Origin: Vreelandella boliviensis LC1
GTDB lineage: Bacteria; Pseudomonadota; Gammaproteobacteria; Pseudomonadales; Halomonadaceae
Assembly (NCBI RefSeq): GCF_000236035.1
Contig: NZ_JH393258.1
Span: forward strand, 1,075,608-1,131,567
DNA length: 55,960 nt
Direction of reading: 5' to 3'
The translations under genes and the position numbers were made by a program. Below are positions 16,414 through 25,627 of this stretch, one piece after another (within the stretch, counting starts at the first letter, position 1; each line of letters begins with the position of its first letter). The notes below the pieces were generated by a model. That model had not been told where the DNA came from. It worked only from the letters and a program-made list of their open reading frames with translations, and searched no databases.

Positions 16414-17744
16414 ACCTAAGTCCTGAATTACTCACGCTGGTGATGTTTGGCGGCCTGATGGTGGGGCTGTTTATGGGCCACCCGCTGGCGTTTGTGCTGG
16501 GCGGTGTAGCGGTGATCGGCGCCTTTATTGGCCCTGGTGAGCGCATACTCGGCACCCTGATCAATAATATTTTCGGTAACGCCATGGACAACTATGTACT
16601 GGTGGCAATACCGCTGTTTATCTTAATGGCAAGGTTCTTAAACGACTCGGGCGTTACCGAGAAGATGTTTGACGCCATGCGCTTACTACTGGCGAACCTG
16701 CGCGGTGGCTTGGCGCTTACCGTGGTGATCGTCTCGGTACTGCTAGCGGCCACTACCGGCATTGTCGGCGCCTCAATTGCGGTGATGGGCATGATTGCCC
16801 TGGTACCGATGCTCAAGTACGGCTACAACAAAGAACTTAGCGCCGGGGTCATCATGGCAAGCGGCTGTTTGGGCATCTTGATTCCGCCCAGCATCATGCT
16901 AATACTAATGGCCAGCTACTCACCAGTTTCAGTGGGCGCACTGTTTGCGGGCGCACTAGTACCTGGCTTGCTGCTCGGCATGATGTATGCGCTCTACGTT
17001 TTGATTATCTGCTATATCAAACCCCACTACGGTCCCAAAGTACCTGCTGAAGAGCGCGCTGAAGTCAGTACTAAACAACTTCTTATCATGTTGGCGAAGT
17101 ACGTGCTTCCACCCATGTCGTTGATTCTTGGCGTGCTGGGCGCGCTATTTACCGGCGTGGCCACAGCCACCGAGGCGTCAGCCATCGGCGTATTTATCGC
17201 CTTTATTCTGTTTATGATTTTTGGTGATCGCAAAATCAGCACCTGCTTCTGGACGATGATAGAAGCGGGTAAAACCACCACCATGGTCATGCTCGTATTG
17301 GTGGGGGCTACTGCCTTTACCGGCGTGTTCTCACGCGGTGGCGGTATGACCGTGATCAGCGAGCTGGTGCTGGCCATGCCTGGCGGCACCGTTGGGGCTC
17401 TGATCCTGATGCTGTTCCTGGTGTTTATTCTGGGCATGTTCCTGGATTGGACGGGCATTGTCTTGCTGAGCTTCCCAATCATGCTGCCCATCGTCGAAAC
17501 TATGGGCGTGGATATGCTTTGGTTCGTGGTGATGGTGGCGGTGGTACTGCAGACATCGTTCCTGACCCCGCCTTTTGGCTATGCGCTGTTCTACTTGAAA
17601 GGCGTTGCACCGCCCGGGGTTGAAATCGTCCATCTTTACAAAGCAGTAGTACCCTTCGTCGCGTTGATTCTACTCGCGTGTGCGCTCATGGCGCTCTTCC
17701 CCTGGCTGATTACCGGCCTACCAAGCATGCTGCTGGGTTCCTAG
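16410..17744 (+). CDS. TRAP transporter large permease, DctM family
   Basis: The 444-residue protein has about twelve membrane helices and is the transporting subunit of the TRAP system, driven by the Na+ gradient in characterised members. Family segments include GGLMVGLFMGHPLAFVLGG at the N-terminus, ATTGIVGASIAVMGMIALVP, ASGCLGILIPPSIMLILMA (around residue 150), FTGVATATEASAIGVF and TPPFGYALFYLKGVAPPGV near the end. The start overlaps the small-permease stop by 4 bp. It is the last gene of the operon, ended by the terminator at 17787. Confidence 0.9.
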   Translation: MNLSPELLTLVMFGGLMVGLFMGHPLAFVLGGVAVIGAFIGPGERILGTLINNIFGNAMDNYVLVAIPLFILMARFLNDSGVTEKMFDAMRLLLANLRGGLALTVVIVSVLLAATTGIVGASIAVMGMIALVPMLKYGYNKELSAGVIMASGCLGILIPPSIMLILMASYSPVSVGALFAGALVPGLLLGMMYALYVLIICYIKPHYGPKVPAEERAEVSTKQLLIMLAKYVLPPMSLILGVLGALFTGVATATEASAIGVFIAFILFMIFGDRKISTCFWTMIEAGKTTTMVMLVLVGATAFTGVFSRGGGMTVISELVLAMPGGTVGALILMLFLVFILGMFLDWTGIVLLSFPIMLPIVETMGVDMLWFVVMVAVVLQTSFLTPPFGYALFYLKGVAPPGVEIVHLYKAVVPFVALILLACALMALFPWLITGLPSMLLGS

Positions 17745-17786
17745 GCCTTCCTCCCAAAACTTAAAGCTTAACGTCCAATCATTATG

Positions 17787-17809
17787 GCCCGCCCCGGCGG
17801 GCTTTTTTT
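17787..17809 (+). terminator. Rho-independent terminator of the TRAP operon
   Basis: GCCCGCC and GGCGGGC form a perfect 7-bp stem closing a 2-base gap (so the terminal pairs open in practice), followed by seven T residues. Confidence 0.85.
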
Positions 17810-17948
17810 GTATTAACGACTGGTTTACAAAGCTGCAGCAACGCTGCGCCAATGCTACTATTCACACCCGTCAGTATTTCGCATTCAGTGTGCTGCGCTA
17901 CTTTCCGGCTTTCCAATACTGCTTTCCGTCAATGCAAGGAGTGTTCGC

Positions 17949-19634
17949 TTGTTCAAATCCGGCTATCGCGGGCTATACGCTTTCTCCTCTTCGCTTAGCC
18001 GTCGCGCTACCCCCTGGTCGATTGCACTGATCGCAGTGGCGTTCGTGGTGGCGCTGCCGGTGCTGGTGGTATTTGCCCATATCGCGATGCCCACCGATGG
18101 CGTTTGGCAACACCTGGCCAGCACCGTACTGAGCCGCTATTTAAACAATACCTTCTGGCTGGTCGTGAGCGTAGGACTGGGCACGCTGATCATCGGTACC
18201 GGGACGGCCTGGCTGGTCGTCATGTGCCGCTTTCCCGGCAAACGGCTATTCGAGTGGGCGCTACTGCTGCCGTTGGCAGTACCCACCTACGTTATTGCCT
18301 ACGCCTATACTGATTTTTTGCAGTTTGCCGGGCCGTTACAAAGCCTGCTACGCGAGACATTTGGCTGGGGGTATGGCGACTACTACTTTCCCAACATTCG
18401 CTCCCTGGGCGGCGCCGCTACGGTGATTACCCTGGTGCTTTACCCCTACGTTTACCTGCTGGCCCGCGCTTCATTTCTTGAGCAATCGGTATGTGTGCTG
18501 GATGTAGGCCGTACGCTAGGGCGTGGCCCTTGGAAACTGTTTGCCAGCGTCGCCGTGCCGCTGGCACGCCCGGCGCTAGTAGGCGGGGTGTCGCTGGTAT
18601 TGATGGAAACACTTAACGAGTTCGGCGCCGTTCAGTTCTTTGGCGTGGATACCTTTACTACCGGCATCTACCGCACCTGGTTTGGCATGGGCGAACAGGT
18701 AGCGGCGGCGCAGTTGGCGGCGTGCCTGCTCACCTTCGTGATTGTATTAGTGCTACTGGAGCGCTGGTCGCGGGGCAAGCGCCGCTATTTCCATACCACC
18801 AATCGCTATCAGCAACTGCCCGAATACGTGCTGCACGGCTGGCGCGCTGCGGCAGCAACGCTGGTCTGTCTGGTGCCGGTGCTGGTGGGCTTTTTACTGC
18901 CCAGCGGTATTCTGCTCAATTTAGCACTGCAGGGGGGCGATTCGCTGTGGGGCACGCGCTTTATCGGCTACGCCTGGAACAGCTTGGGGCTGGCAACTGT
19001 GGCTGCACTGATCGCCGTGGGCTTGGCGGTGGTGCTGAGCTACGGCGTACGCATGCACGATACGACCTTTGCACGGGTGGCTTCCCGGGTCGCCTCTATG
19101 GGCTATGCGATTCCGGGCTCGGTGGTTGCGGTGGGTATTCTGATTCCGTTTGCCTGGTTGGATAACGCCCTGAATACCTGGCTCAACAATCACTATGGCT
19201 ACATTATCGGTCTAGTCTTCAGCGGGTCGGCGTTTATCTTGCTGTACGCCTACGTGGTGCGCTTTTTAGCCGTTTCGTTCAACGCGGTGGAAGCCAGTCT
19301 GGGCAAGGTCACCCCCAGTATGGATGCCGCGTCGCGCACCCTGGGGCAAACTGCGGGGGGCACGCTGCGCCATATTCACACACCGATGATGCGCAGCAGC
19401 CTTCTGGCGGCAGGGATTTTAGTCTTCGTTGACGTCATGAAGGAGCTGCCCGCAACGATAATTCTGCGCCCCTTCAACTTCGACACCTTGGCGGTGCGGG
19501 CGCATAATCTGGCCTCTGATGAACGCCTGGCCGAAGCCTCCACATCGTCGCTGGCCATTGTGGTGGTGGGCATCCTGCCGGTTATTCTGCTTAGCATGGC
19601 CATGCGCCGCTCACGTCCTGGCGCTCAGCCCTGA
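17949..19634 (+). CDS. Ferric iron ABC transporter permease (FbpB/SfuB type)
   Basis: The 561-residue protein contains two fused permease halves, as in FbpB/SfuB iron(III) permeases, with about twelve helices. The first half carries an LPLAVPTYVIAYAYTDFLQF segment and the EAA-like loop LDVGRTLGRGPWKLFASVAVP; the second repeats this with GYAIPGSVVAVGILIP and MDAASRTLGQTAGGTLRHI. The start is a TTG at 17949, seven bases after AAGGAG. The partner ATPase gene is convergent (7 bp gap) and the binding-protein gene lies beyond it, an unusual layout for this transporter. Confidence 0.88.
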   Translation: MFKSGYRGLYAFSSSLSRRATPWSIALIAVAFVVALPVLVVFAHIAMPTDGVWQHLASTVLSRYLNNTFWLVVSVGLGTLIIGTGTAWLVVMCRFPGKRLFEWALLLPLAVPTYVIAYAYTDFLQFAGPLQSLLRETFGWGYGDYYFPNIRSLGGAATVITLVLYPYVYLLARASFLEQSVCVLDVGRTLGRGPWKLFASVAVPLARPALVGGVSLVLMETLNEFGAVQFFGVDTFTTGIYRTWFGMGEQVAAAQLAACLLTFVIVLVLLERWSRGKRRYFHTTNRYQQLPEYVLHGWRAAAATLVCLVPVLVGFLLPSGILLNLALQGGDSLWGTRFIGYAWNSLGLATVAALIAVGLAVVLSYGVRMHDTTFARVASRVASMGYAIPGSVVAVGILIPFAWLDNALNTWLNNHYGYIIGLVFSGSAFILLYAYVVRFLAVSFNAVEASLGKVTPSMDAASRTLGQTAGGTLRHIHTPMMRSSLLAAGILVFVDVMKELPATIILRPFNFDTLAVRAHNLASDERLAEASTSSLAIVVVGILPVILLSMAMRRSRPGAQP

Positions 19635-19641
19635 TGAAGCA

Positions 19642-20760
19642 TTAAGCCGTGAGCGGGAAAACAAACACTTGGGAAAGGTCGAGGTGAATATCCACCGGCT
19701 GGCCCTCCGCAGGTAAAAATACCCCAGGTACGCGAGCGTGTAGGTGGGCCTCAAGGCCGTTTTCGCCATGGGCACACAGGTGTAGCAGGCTGGTGCGCCC
19801 CAGCAGCTTCGCCATTACCACATGGCTATGGCCGTGTTCACCAGTAGGTAGATCACGCTCAACAATGCGCAGCGCCTCAGGGCGAATCATTACCTGGGCG
19901 TCGCTGCCTTCCGCCAGCCCACCGGCAGGCACCCGCCCCACTGGTGTGCTAACCGAGCCATTATGCACTTTGCCCTGCAGCTCATTAACGTCACCAAAAA
20001 AGGTCACTACAAAGGGGTCTTGAGGTGCGCAATAAAGCTCTCGCGGCGTTCCCGTTTGCACGATCCGCCCGTCGCGCATCAGCGCGATACGATCCGCCAT
20101 AAACATGGCTTCTTCGGGGTCATGGGTCACCAACAGCGTCGCCGCGCCGACTTTTTTTAGCACGTGCAGCGTATCGTCGCGGATACGATCGCGCAGACGC
20201 GCATCCAGGCTTGAGAACGGTTCATCCAACAACATTAAGCGCGGCGCTGGCGCCAGCGCACGCGCCAGAGCCACCCGCTGCTGCTGCCCCCCCGAGAGCA
20301 TGTGCGGGTAAACATCGATATACGCGGCCATACCCAGTTGCTCAAGCAATAGTGCCGCCCGCTCCCGACGCTCGCGAGAGGCTAAATGTTTAAGCCCAAA
20401 GGTGACATTTTCCAGAACAGTTAGGTGGGGAAAAAGCGCCGAATCCTGAAATGCCAGCCCAACATTACGCTTTTCCGGCGGCACGTGGCGCTGGCCCCGT
20501 CCTGCAATATATATATCTTCCAAGGAAACACTGCCCTCTTGCAGCACTTCAAGGCCCGCAGCAATACGCAACAGCGTTGTTTTGCCACAACCTGAGGGGC
20601 CCAACAGGCAAACCACCTCTCCTGGGGCAACGCTTAAATCCACCCCTTTCACTACCTGATGGCCATCATAAGCATGGCATACATTGTGCAGGGTTAACGC
20701 CGACGGGCCAGGCGCTGCCTCAGCTAACCTTTTTTCAGTTACCTTTAAAGTTGCTGTCAT
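19642..20760 (-). CDS. Ferric iron ABC transporter ATP-binding protein (FbpC type)
   Basis: The 372-residue ATPase has Walker A GPSGCGKTT (about residue 54), Q-loop FQDSALFPHLTV, signature LSGGQQQR (about 160), Walker B LMLLDEPFSSLD and the H-loop VTHDPEEAM. A C-terminal TOBE-like domain follows, as in FbpC/PotA-type ATPases (VMIRPEALRIV). Length is slightly above FbpC (about 350). It presumably powers the permease encoded convergently and the binding protein encoded divergently. The ATG at 20760 is read away from the Fur box at 20947, and 225 bp separate it from the binding-protein start. Confidence 0.85.
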   Translation of the reverse strand: MTATLKVTEKRLAEAAPGPSALTLHNVCHAYDGHQVVKGVDLSVAPGEVVCLLGPSGCGKTTLLRIAAGLEVLQEGSVSLEDIYIAGRGQRHVPPEKRNVGLAFQDSALFPHLTVLENVTFGLKHLASRERRERAALLLEQLGMAAYIDVYPHMLSGGQQQRVALARALAPAPRLMLLDEPFSSLDARLRDRIRDDTLHVLKKVGAATLLVTHDPEEAMFMADRIALMRDGRIVQTGTPRELYCAPQDPFVVTFFGDVNELQGKVHNGSVSTPVGRVPAGGLAEGSDAQVMIRPEALRIVERDLPTGEHGHSHVVMAKLLGRTSLLHLCAHGENGLEAHLHARVPGVFLPAEGQPVDIHLDLSQVFVFPLTA

Positions 20761-20946
20761 AAATCCCCACTTTGCAGCTGGGCAAACTGCCCGACAAACG
20801 ACTAAACGCGGATTGAGTACATTTGAAAGTTATTTGCATTGTATTTTTTATTGCAATGAGATGCACGTTTAGTGTCTTTCGTTGAATGCGGTTGGTTAGC
20901 ATTCAACTTGACCTCAACGCGAAGAAACGCTTGAATACACACCGGT

Positions 20947-20965
20947 GATAATGCAACTTATTATC
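20947..20965. promoter_or_regulatory. Fur box before the iron-binding-protein gene
   Basis: GATAATGCAACTTATTATC matches the 19-bp Fur consensus GATAATGATAATCATTATC at 15 of 19 positions, with both outer arms (GATAA/TTATC) intact. It ends 20 bp before the start codon, so iron-bound Fur would block transcription of the binding-protein gene. Whether it also covers the divergent ATPase promoter is unclear. Confidence 0.75.
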
Positions 20966-20985
20966 AAACCTAAAGGGAGATATTT

Positions 20986-22014
20986 ATGATGACAAAAGCA
21001 CGCCTAACGCTATCAGTCGCCGCTATTCTGGCGGGCTCCGCCGTTGCTAGCAGCGCACTGGCCAACGAACTTAATCTATACTCCGCTCGTCACTACGACT
21101 CTGATGAAAGCCTCTATGATGCTTTCACCGAAGAAACCGGTATCGAGGTCAACATACTTGAAGGTGACTCCGACCAGCTGATCGAGCGTATTCAGCGCGA
21201 AGGCGTAGCAAGCCCTGCCGATGTCATGATGACCGTCGACGCGGGCCGCCTATGGCGCGCAGAAGATGAAGGCATCTTCCAAAGCGTTGAGTCAGACGTT
21301 CTCAACGAGCGCCTGCCGGAGGCCATGCGCCATCCTGACGGCCTGTGGTTCGGCTTTAGCCAGCGCGCCCGCGCGATTTATTACAACCGCGAAAACTTCG
21401 ACCCAAGCCAGATCGAAAGCTACGAAGATCTTGCTGACCCGCAGTTTGAAGGCAAGGTGTGCATTCGCTCTTCCAACAATATTTACAACCAGTCACTGCT
21501 GGCCTCGATGATTGAGCACCACGGCGAAGAGGGTGCCGAAGAGTGGGCCCAGGGCGTGGTTAATAACATGGCGCGCGATCCGGAAGGCGGCGATACCGAC
21601 CAGATTCGCGGCGTTGCCAGCGGCGAGTGCGAAATCGGTGTAGCGAACCACTACTACTACGTGCGCCTGCTAAAATCCGACGACGACGCGGATCGTGAAG
21701 CGGCGCGTAAAGTGGGTATTATTTTCCCCAACCAGAATGACCGCGGCACTCACGTCAACGTTGGCGGCGCCGGTGTGGTAGAAGGTGCGCCTAACCGCGA
21801 CAACGCCGTTCGCTTCCTAGAGTATCTGGCTTCAGACACCGCCCAGGAAATCTTTGCCTCCGGCAACAACGAGTTCCCGGTGGTTGAAGGCATCAAGAAA
21901 GACCCGGTGCTGGAATCCTGGGGCGACTTCAAAAAAGACGACGTCAACATTAGCATTCTGGGTGAAAATAACCCCGAAGCGATCCGCATTTTTGATCGCG
22001 TCGGCTGGCGTTAA
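20986..22014 (+). CDS. Ferric iron ABC transporter substrate-binding protein (FbpA/FutA type)
   Basis: The 342-residue periplasmic protein binds Fe3+. The signal peptide ends near ASSALANE. The mature start LNLYSARHYDSDE is typical of FutA/FbpA, and NHYYYVRLLKSDD (around residues 223-235) holds the tyrosine cluster that coordinates iron. The ATG at 20986 follows AAAGGGAGA; the second codon is also ATG. It is preceded by a Fur box and followed by a strong terminator, so it is probably transcribed alone under iron control. Confidence 0.9.
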   Translation: MMTKARLTLSVAAILAGSAVASSALANELNLYSARHYDSDESLYDAFTEETGIEVNILEGDSDQLIERIQREGVASPADVMMTVDAGRLWRAEDEGIFQSVESDVLNERLPEAMRHPDGLWFGFSQRARAIYYNRENFDPSQIESYEDLADPQFEGKVCIRSSNNIYNQSLLASMIEHHGEEGAEEWAQGVVNNMARDPEGGDTDQIRGVASGECEIGVANHYYYVRLLKSDDDADREAARKVGIIFPNQNDRGTHVNVGGAGVVEGAPNRDNAVRFLEYLASDTAQEIFASGNNEFPVVEGIKKDPVLESWGDFKKDDVNISILGENNPEAIRIFDRVGWR

Positions 22015-22040
22015 GTGATTTAACGCGTAACGCGCACTGA

Positions 22041-22069
22041 AACCCCCGCAGCATAGCTGTGGGGGTTTT
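22041..22069. terminator. Bidirectional terminator between the iron-binding-protein gene and cydC
   Basis: CCCCCGCAG and CTGTGGGGG pair over 9 bp with one G-T wobble, flanked by AAA and TTTT. It sits between convergent genes and can serve both. Confidence 0.8.
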
Positions 22070-22072
22070 GCG

Positions 22073-23812
22073 TTATAGCGCGTCTAAACAGGCGGGCACT
22101 GGCGGGGATTGCCGGAGTCGGCCATCTTCCTGCATATGTAGGTTTCGCACCCGATTGTCAGGCAGTTCTAACGGCACGTGGCTGACAATCACCACGATTC
22201 CATCCCCGGCACGGTGCACCAGGCTGGCGACCACTTGGCGCCGAGTCGTCGCGTCCAGCCCGGCTAACGGTTCGTCAAGCAGCAGAATGGGGCGCTGTGC
22301 CAGCAGCACCCGCGCCAGGGAGATACGCCGCGCCTGCCCACCGGAAACGGCGGCGCCATACTCACCCAGAGGCGTCTCCAGCCCCTGGGGTAAGCCGCGG
22401 GCCCACGCGCCCAGCGCCAAGTCATCAAGAATGCTCCATAGCGCGCTATCGCTGGCATCGCGCTTGCCGAGGCGCAGGTTTTCCGCCAGGCTCATATCAA
22501 ACAAATCCCACTGCTGCGGCAGATAGCCAACGATATTCTGCGGTGACCACTGCTCAATGGGGCGCCCGTTAACAGCATACTCCCCGCCAAGCGGCAGCAA
22601 CTCGCCGGCCAACACCTGTAACAGGGTCGATTTCCCACACCCCGACGGGCCATGCAAACAGGCTATTTCGCCGCTCTTCAACGCCAGGTTAATCGCCTGT
22701 GGCCCCACCAATGCGCCGGGCAGGCGTGCCGTTAATTGGCTGGCGGTAAGCTGCCAGGCGAGCGGGGCGGCTTGAGCTTCCACGCCGGTGGCTTGCGCCT
22801 TTGGCGCTCCTTCCGTCAGGGCATTGAGGCGATCCCGTGCGGCAAGGCTCGCCCCCAAGGCTAGAAAGCTACTGGTCAGCGGTGCCAAAATCTCCCCTAA
22901 TGCCAGGATCGCCAAGACCGCGGCTAATAGCATCGGCACCGTCAGGCTTGCCGCTAACAGACCTTCTGCCTGCCATAACACGCCCACAATGGCGCCTCCC
23001 AAGGCTACCTGCTGCAACGCGGAGGTTAGGCTGGCAAGCAGCTGCTGGCGCTCCTGGTGAGCCAGATAGTCGGCATCGTGATTTTTCACGCTTTGCGCCA
23101 TCTCCGCCCACCGTCCCCACAGTACCAACGAGGTAATCGCCGCCAAAGGCTCAATCAGCGCCACCCGGCGACGCTCGGCAAGCTCGGCACTCTGGCGTGC
23201 ATGACCAATACCGCGCCATAACGCCAGTAACGGCAGCCCCAGCCAGGCGACCATTAACCCCGGCACGGCGGCCCACAGCAGAGTTTCACTCAACCAGTAA
23301 AGGCCAGCCATAACGACCACCACCATGAGTCCGGCCCAGCCCCAGGGCAGCAGCGCCCGCAACACCACCTGATCAAGCTGGTCAATATCGCTAACCAGTC
23401 GGTGCATGGTGCTGGCCGTACCGTGGTGCGATGAACGGAAAGTCGCCTGCAAAGGCTTGTTGCCTAAGGCCATAAACAGGCGGCAACGCAGGTCTTTTAA
23501 TAGCCCCAGGGCGGCATCATGGGAGGCCAGGCGTTCTCCATAGCGCCCGGCCGTGCGCACAATGGCACACAGACGAATCAACGCCGCGGGACGAAAGTAG
23601 TCGAAGCCGAAGGCGCTCGCTGTCACCGTCCCAGCCACCGCTGCGGCGGTAATAAACCAGCCCGAGATCGCCAGCAAGCCAACAACGGCCAGCAGCGTGG
23701 CGGCACCCAGCAAGAACGCCAGCGACCAACCACCGCGACGCAGCAGCAGTAAATCGCGTAGCCGGATGGTGGGCGGCTGTTGCGTGGAGGAGGTCTTGTT
23801 TAGCCGCAGCAT
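22073..23812 (-). CDS. cydC: Glutathione/cysteine ABC exporter subunit CydC
   Basis: The 579-residue protein has an ABC membrane domain (six helices, residues about 20-320) fused to an ATPase domain with Walker A GPSGCGKSTLL, signature SGGQARRISLAR and Walker B ILLLDEPLAGLD. CydDC exports glutathione and cysteine to the periplasm and is needed to assemble cytochrome bd. I chose the ATG at 23812, with AAGAGG about 8 bp upstream, over an in-frame start at 23857. It overlaps the end of cydD by 13 bp, indicating coupled translation. It is the last gene of the cydABXDC operon. Confidence 0.88.
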   Translation of the reverse strand: MLRLNKTSSTQQPPTIRLRDLLLLRRGGWSLAFLLGAATLLAVVGLLAISGWFITAAAVAGTVTASAFGFDYFRPAALIRLCAIVRTAGRYGERLASHDAALGLLKDLRCRLFMALGNKPLQATFRSSHHGTASTMHRLVSDIDQLDQVVLRALLPWGWAGLMVVVVMAGLYWLSETLLWAAVPGLMVAWLGLPLLALWRGIGHARQSAELAERRRVALIEPLAAITSLVLWGRWAEMAQSVKNHDADYLAHQERQQLLASLTSALQQVALGGAIVGVLWQAEGLLAASLTVPMLLAAVLAILALGEILAPLTSSFLALGASLAARDRLNALTEGAPKAQATGVEAQAAPLAWQLTASQLTARLPGALVGPQAINLALKSGEIACLHGPSGCGKSTLLQVLAGELLPLGGEYAVNGRPIEQWSPQNIVGYLPQQWDLFDMSLAENLRLGKRDASDSALWSILDDLALGAWARGLPQGLETPLGEYGAAVSGGQARRISLARVLLAQRPILLLDEPLAGLDATTRRQVVASLVHRAGDGIVVIVSHVPLELPDNRVRNLHMQEDGRLRQSPPVPACLDAL

Positions 23813-25536
23813 GCCATGGCCTCTTGTGATGACAACACGATGTGCCGATCGACCCACTCCAGCCCCGCCGACTCGTGACTGACGATGATCACGCTACGCC
23901 CTCGGCTAAGCTGCCCGATCAATGTATTGAGTTGCCGGGCGGCATCCGGATCAAGATGCGCCGTGGGCTCATCGAACAGCCATAGTGCTGCATCACGCAG
24001 CAGCAACTGCGCCAACCCCAAGCGCTGTAGCTGGCCCCCGGAAAGTCCCTGCCCGCGCTCGCCTAACGGCGTGGCAAGCCCATTGCCACGCACCAGAATT
24101 GGCCAAAGGCCGACCAGGGTCAGCACCTCAATAAGCTCTGCATCAGATTTGCCTGGGGCCGCCAAGCGCAGATTCGCCGCAATGCTGCCGGACTGTATTG
24201 GTGGCTGCTGACTAAGGTAACCAAGCTGGCCTTGCCAGGCGTCGCGGGGCCAGTGGGAAAGTTCACAGCCCTTCGCCTTCAGGCTGCCCTGGTAGGCGGT
24301 AAATCCCAGCAGCGCTTGTAACAGGCTCGATTTGCCCGCCCCACTCTCGCCCTGCACCAATAGCCGTTCGCCCTCGGCCAGCGTCAGGTTAAGCGGCGCC
24401 AGCCGCAGCCGCCCGCCCTCACCACTAACGCTTAACTCGCGGCATTCAACAGCGAACAACTCACCGCTTAGCGCTGGGGAAATCGACGCCCCTTGGGGCT
24501 GCCAAGTGTCCGCTTCCAGCAGCGGCGACAACGCCTGCATGGCGCCTATCGCTTCGGCGCGGGCATGATAATCGCTGCCCAATTGACGCAGCGGCGCATA
24601 GAACTCGGGCGCCAGCAGCAAAATAAACAGCGCCCCCTGATACGGCACCGGAACGTCTGCTTTCGCCCAGGGCAATAGGCCAAGCAAGCCCAAGCCAAGA
24701 TAGAGCGCCACCAGGGCAATCGCCAGCGCGGCAAAAAACTCCAGCACCGCGCTGGATAGAAAGGCAAGCCGTAACACCCGCATGGTACGCCCACGGTAGG
24801 CGTCGCTTGCCTGGGCGACCTTGGCCTCCGCCTGGTCGGTCGCCCCCATGCGCTGCAGCGTCGCCATCCCTCGAACCAAGTCGAGAAAGCGGCCACCCAT
24901 TCGCGCCAGCGCCGTGAACTGCCGCTGACTAGCCCCAGCAGCGGCACGGCCCACGAGGATCATAAACAGCGGCACCAAGGGTGCGGTCATGAGCATTAAT
25001 CCCGCGGCTAACGGGCTATGCACCGCCACCACCACGGCGATCAGGCAGGGCACTAAAACCGCCAGCAGGCTCTGTACCCGATAGCGACTAATGTAACCGT
25101 CCAGGGCGTCCACCTGCTCCAGCACCTGAGTTGCCAAGGCGCCATCACTGCCAAATTGGCGCCTAATCGGCCCAAGGCGGCCAAGCTGCGTTAATAACTG
25201 GCCGCGTAAGGCGACACGGGCATGCCGACTGGCTTGGCGAGACAACCCTTCGCGGCCAGCGTGTAAAAAAGGGCATAGCACCATGCAAACTGCCAGCCCC
25301 GCTAGCCAGGCTGACGGGTGACCCAGCGACGCCCGACCCTGCCAGAGCAGTAACCAGTGATGGAAAAGCGCCGCCAGCAGCCAACTCTGGGCTATCAGCA
25401 ATACCGCGCCGACCAGCGCGAGCAGTGTGGCGCCCCGCAACCACCAGCGTTGCGGGGCTAGGCAGCGATTTAGCCGCTGCCCTGGGTCAATAGCGTCAGT
25501 CGCTCCGCTCATGCTCTGCTTCGCCTTCATAGCCAT
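23800..25536 (-). CDS. cydD: Glutathione/cysteine ABC exporter subunit CydD
   Basis: The 578-residue half-transporter is the partner of CydC: membrane domain at residues about 40-330, then an ATPase domain with Walker A QGESGAGKSSLLQ, Q-loop YLSQQPPIQSGSI, signature LSGGQLQRLGLAQ and Walker B ALWLFDEPTAHLD. Three in-frame ATGs (25536, 25530, 25512) are possible; all lie inside the 3' end of cydX, so the gene overlaps cydX by 17 to 41 bp whichever is used. Heterodimeric CydDC supports the oxidase encoded directly upstream. Confidence 0.88.
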   Translation of the reverse strand: MAMKAKQSMSGATDAIDPGQRLNRCLAPQRWWLRGATLLALVGAVLLIAQSWLLAALFHHWLLLWQGRASLGHPSAWLAGLAVCMVLCPFLHAGREGLSRQASRHARVALRGQLLTQLGRLGPIRRQFGSDGALATQVLEQVDALDGYISRYRVQSLLAVLVPCLIAVVVAVHSPLAAGLMLMTAPLVPLFMILVGRAAAGASQRQFTALARMGGRFLDLVRGMATLQRMGATDQAEAKVAQASDAYRGRTMRVLRLAFLSSAVLEFFAALAIALVALYLGLGLLGLLPWAKADVPVPYQGALFILLLAPEFYAPLRQLGSDYHARAEAIGAMQALSPLLEADTWQPQGASISPALSGELFAVECRELSVSGEGGRLRLAPLNLTLAEGERLLVQGESGAGKSSLLQALLGFTAYQGSLKAKGCELSHWPRDAWQGQLGYLSQQPPIQSGSIAANLRLAAPGKSDAELIEVLTLVGLWPILVRGNGLATPLGERGQGLSGGQLQRLGLAQLLLRDAALWLFDEPTAHLDPDAARQLNTLIGQLSRGRSVIIVSHESAGLEWVDRHIVLSSQEAMACCG

Positions 25537-25615
25537 TCACTTCAAGCCGCATGGCGATAAGAACAGTGACGACAGACGCCAGCGTGACACCCAAAATCCA
25601 GGCGAAATACCACAT
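25496..25615 (-). CDS. cydX: Cytochrome bd oxidase small subunit CydX
   Basis: This 39-residue gene begins MWYFAWILGVTLASVV, the near-invariant CydX/YbgT signature (E. coli MWYFAWILG), followed by one transmembrane helix and a charged tail ending EHERSD. CydX stabilises the haem groups of the CydAB oxidase. It starts 12 bp after the cydB stop and has GAGGAAA about 8 bases before the ATG. Its 3' end overlaps cydD in another frame. Confidence 0.92.
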   Translation of the reverse strand: MWYFAWILGVTLASVVTVLIAMRLEVNGYEGEAEHERSD

Positions 25616-25627
25616 AGGATAATTTCC

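Noticed and set aside
20837..20866. Second Fur box near the iron ATPase promoter
   Set aside because: A CATTG/CAATG inverted pair is present but the match to the Fur consensus is too weak to call.
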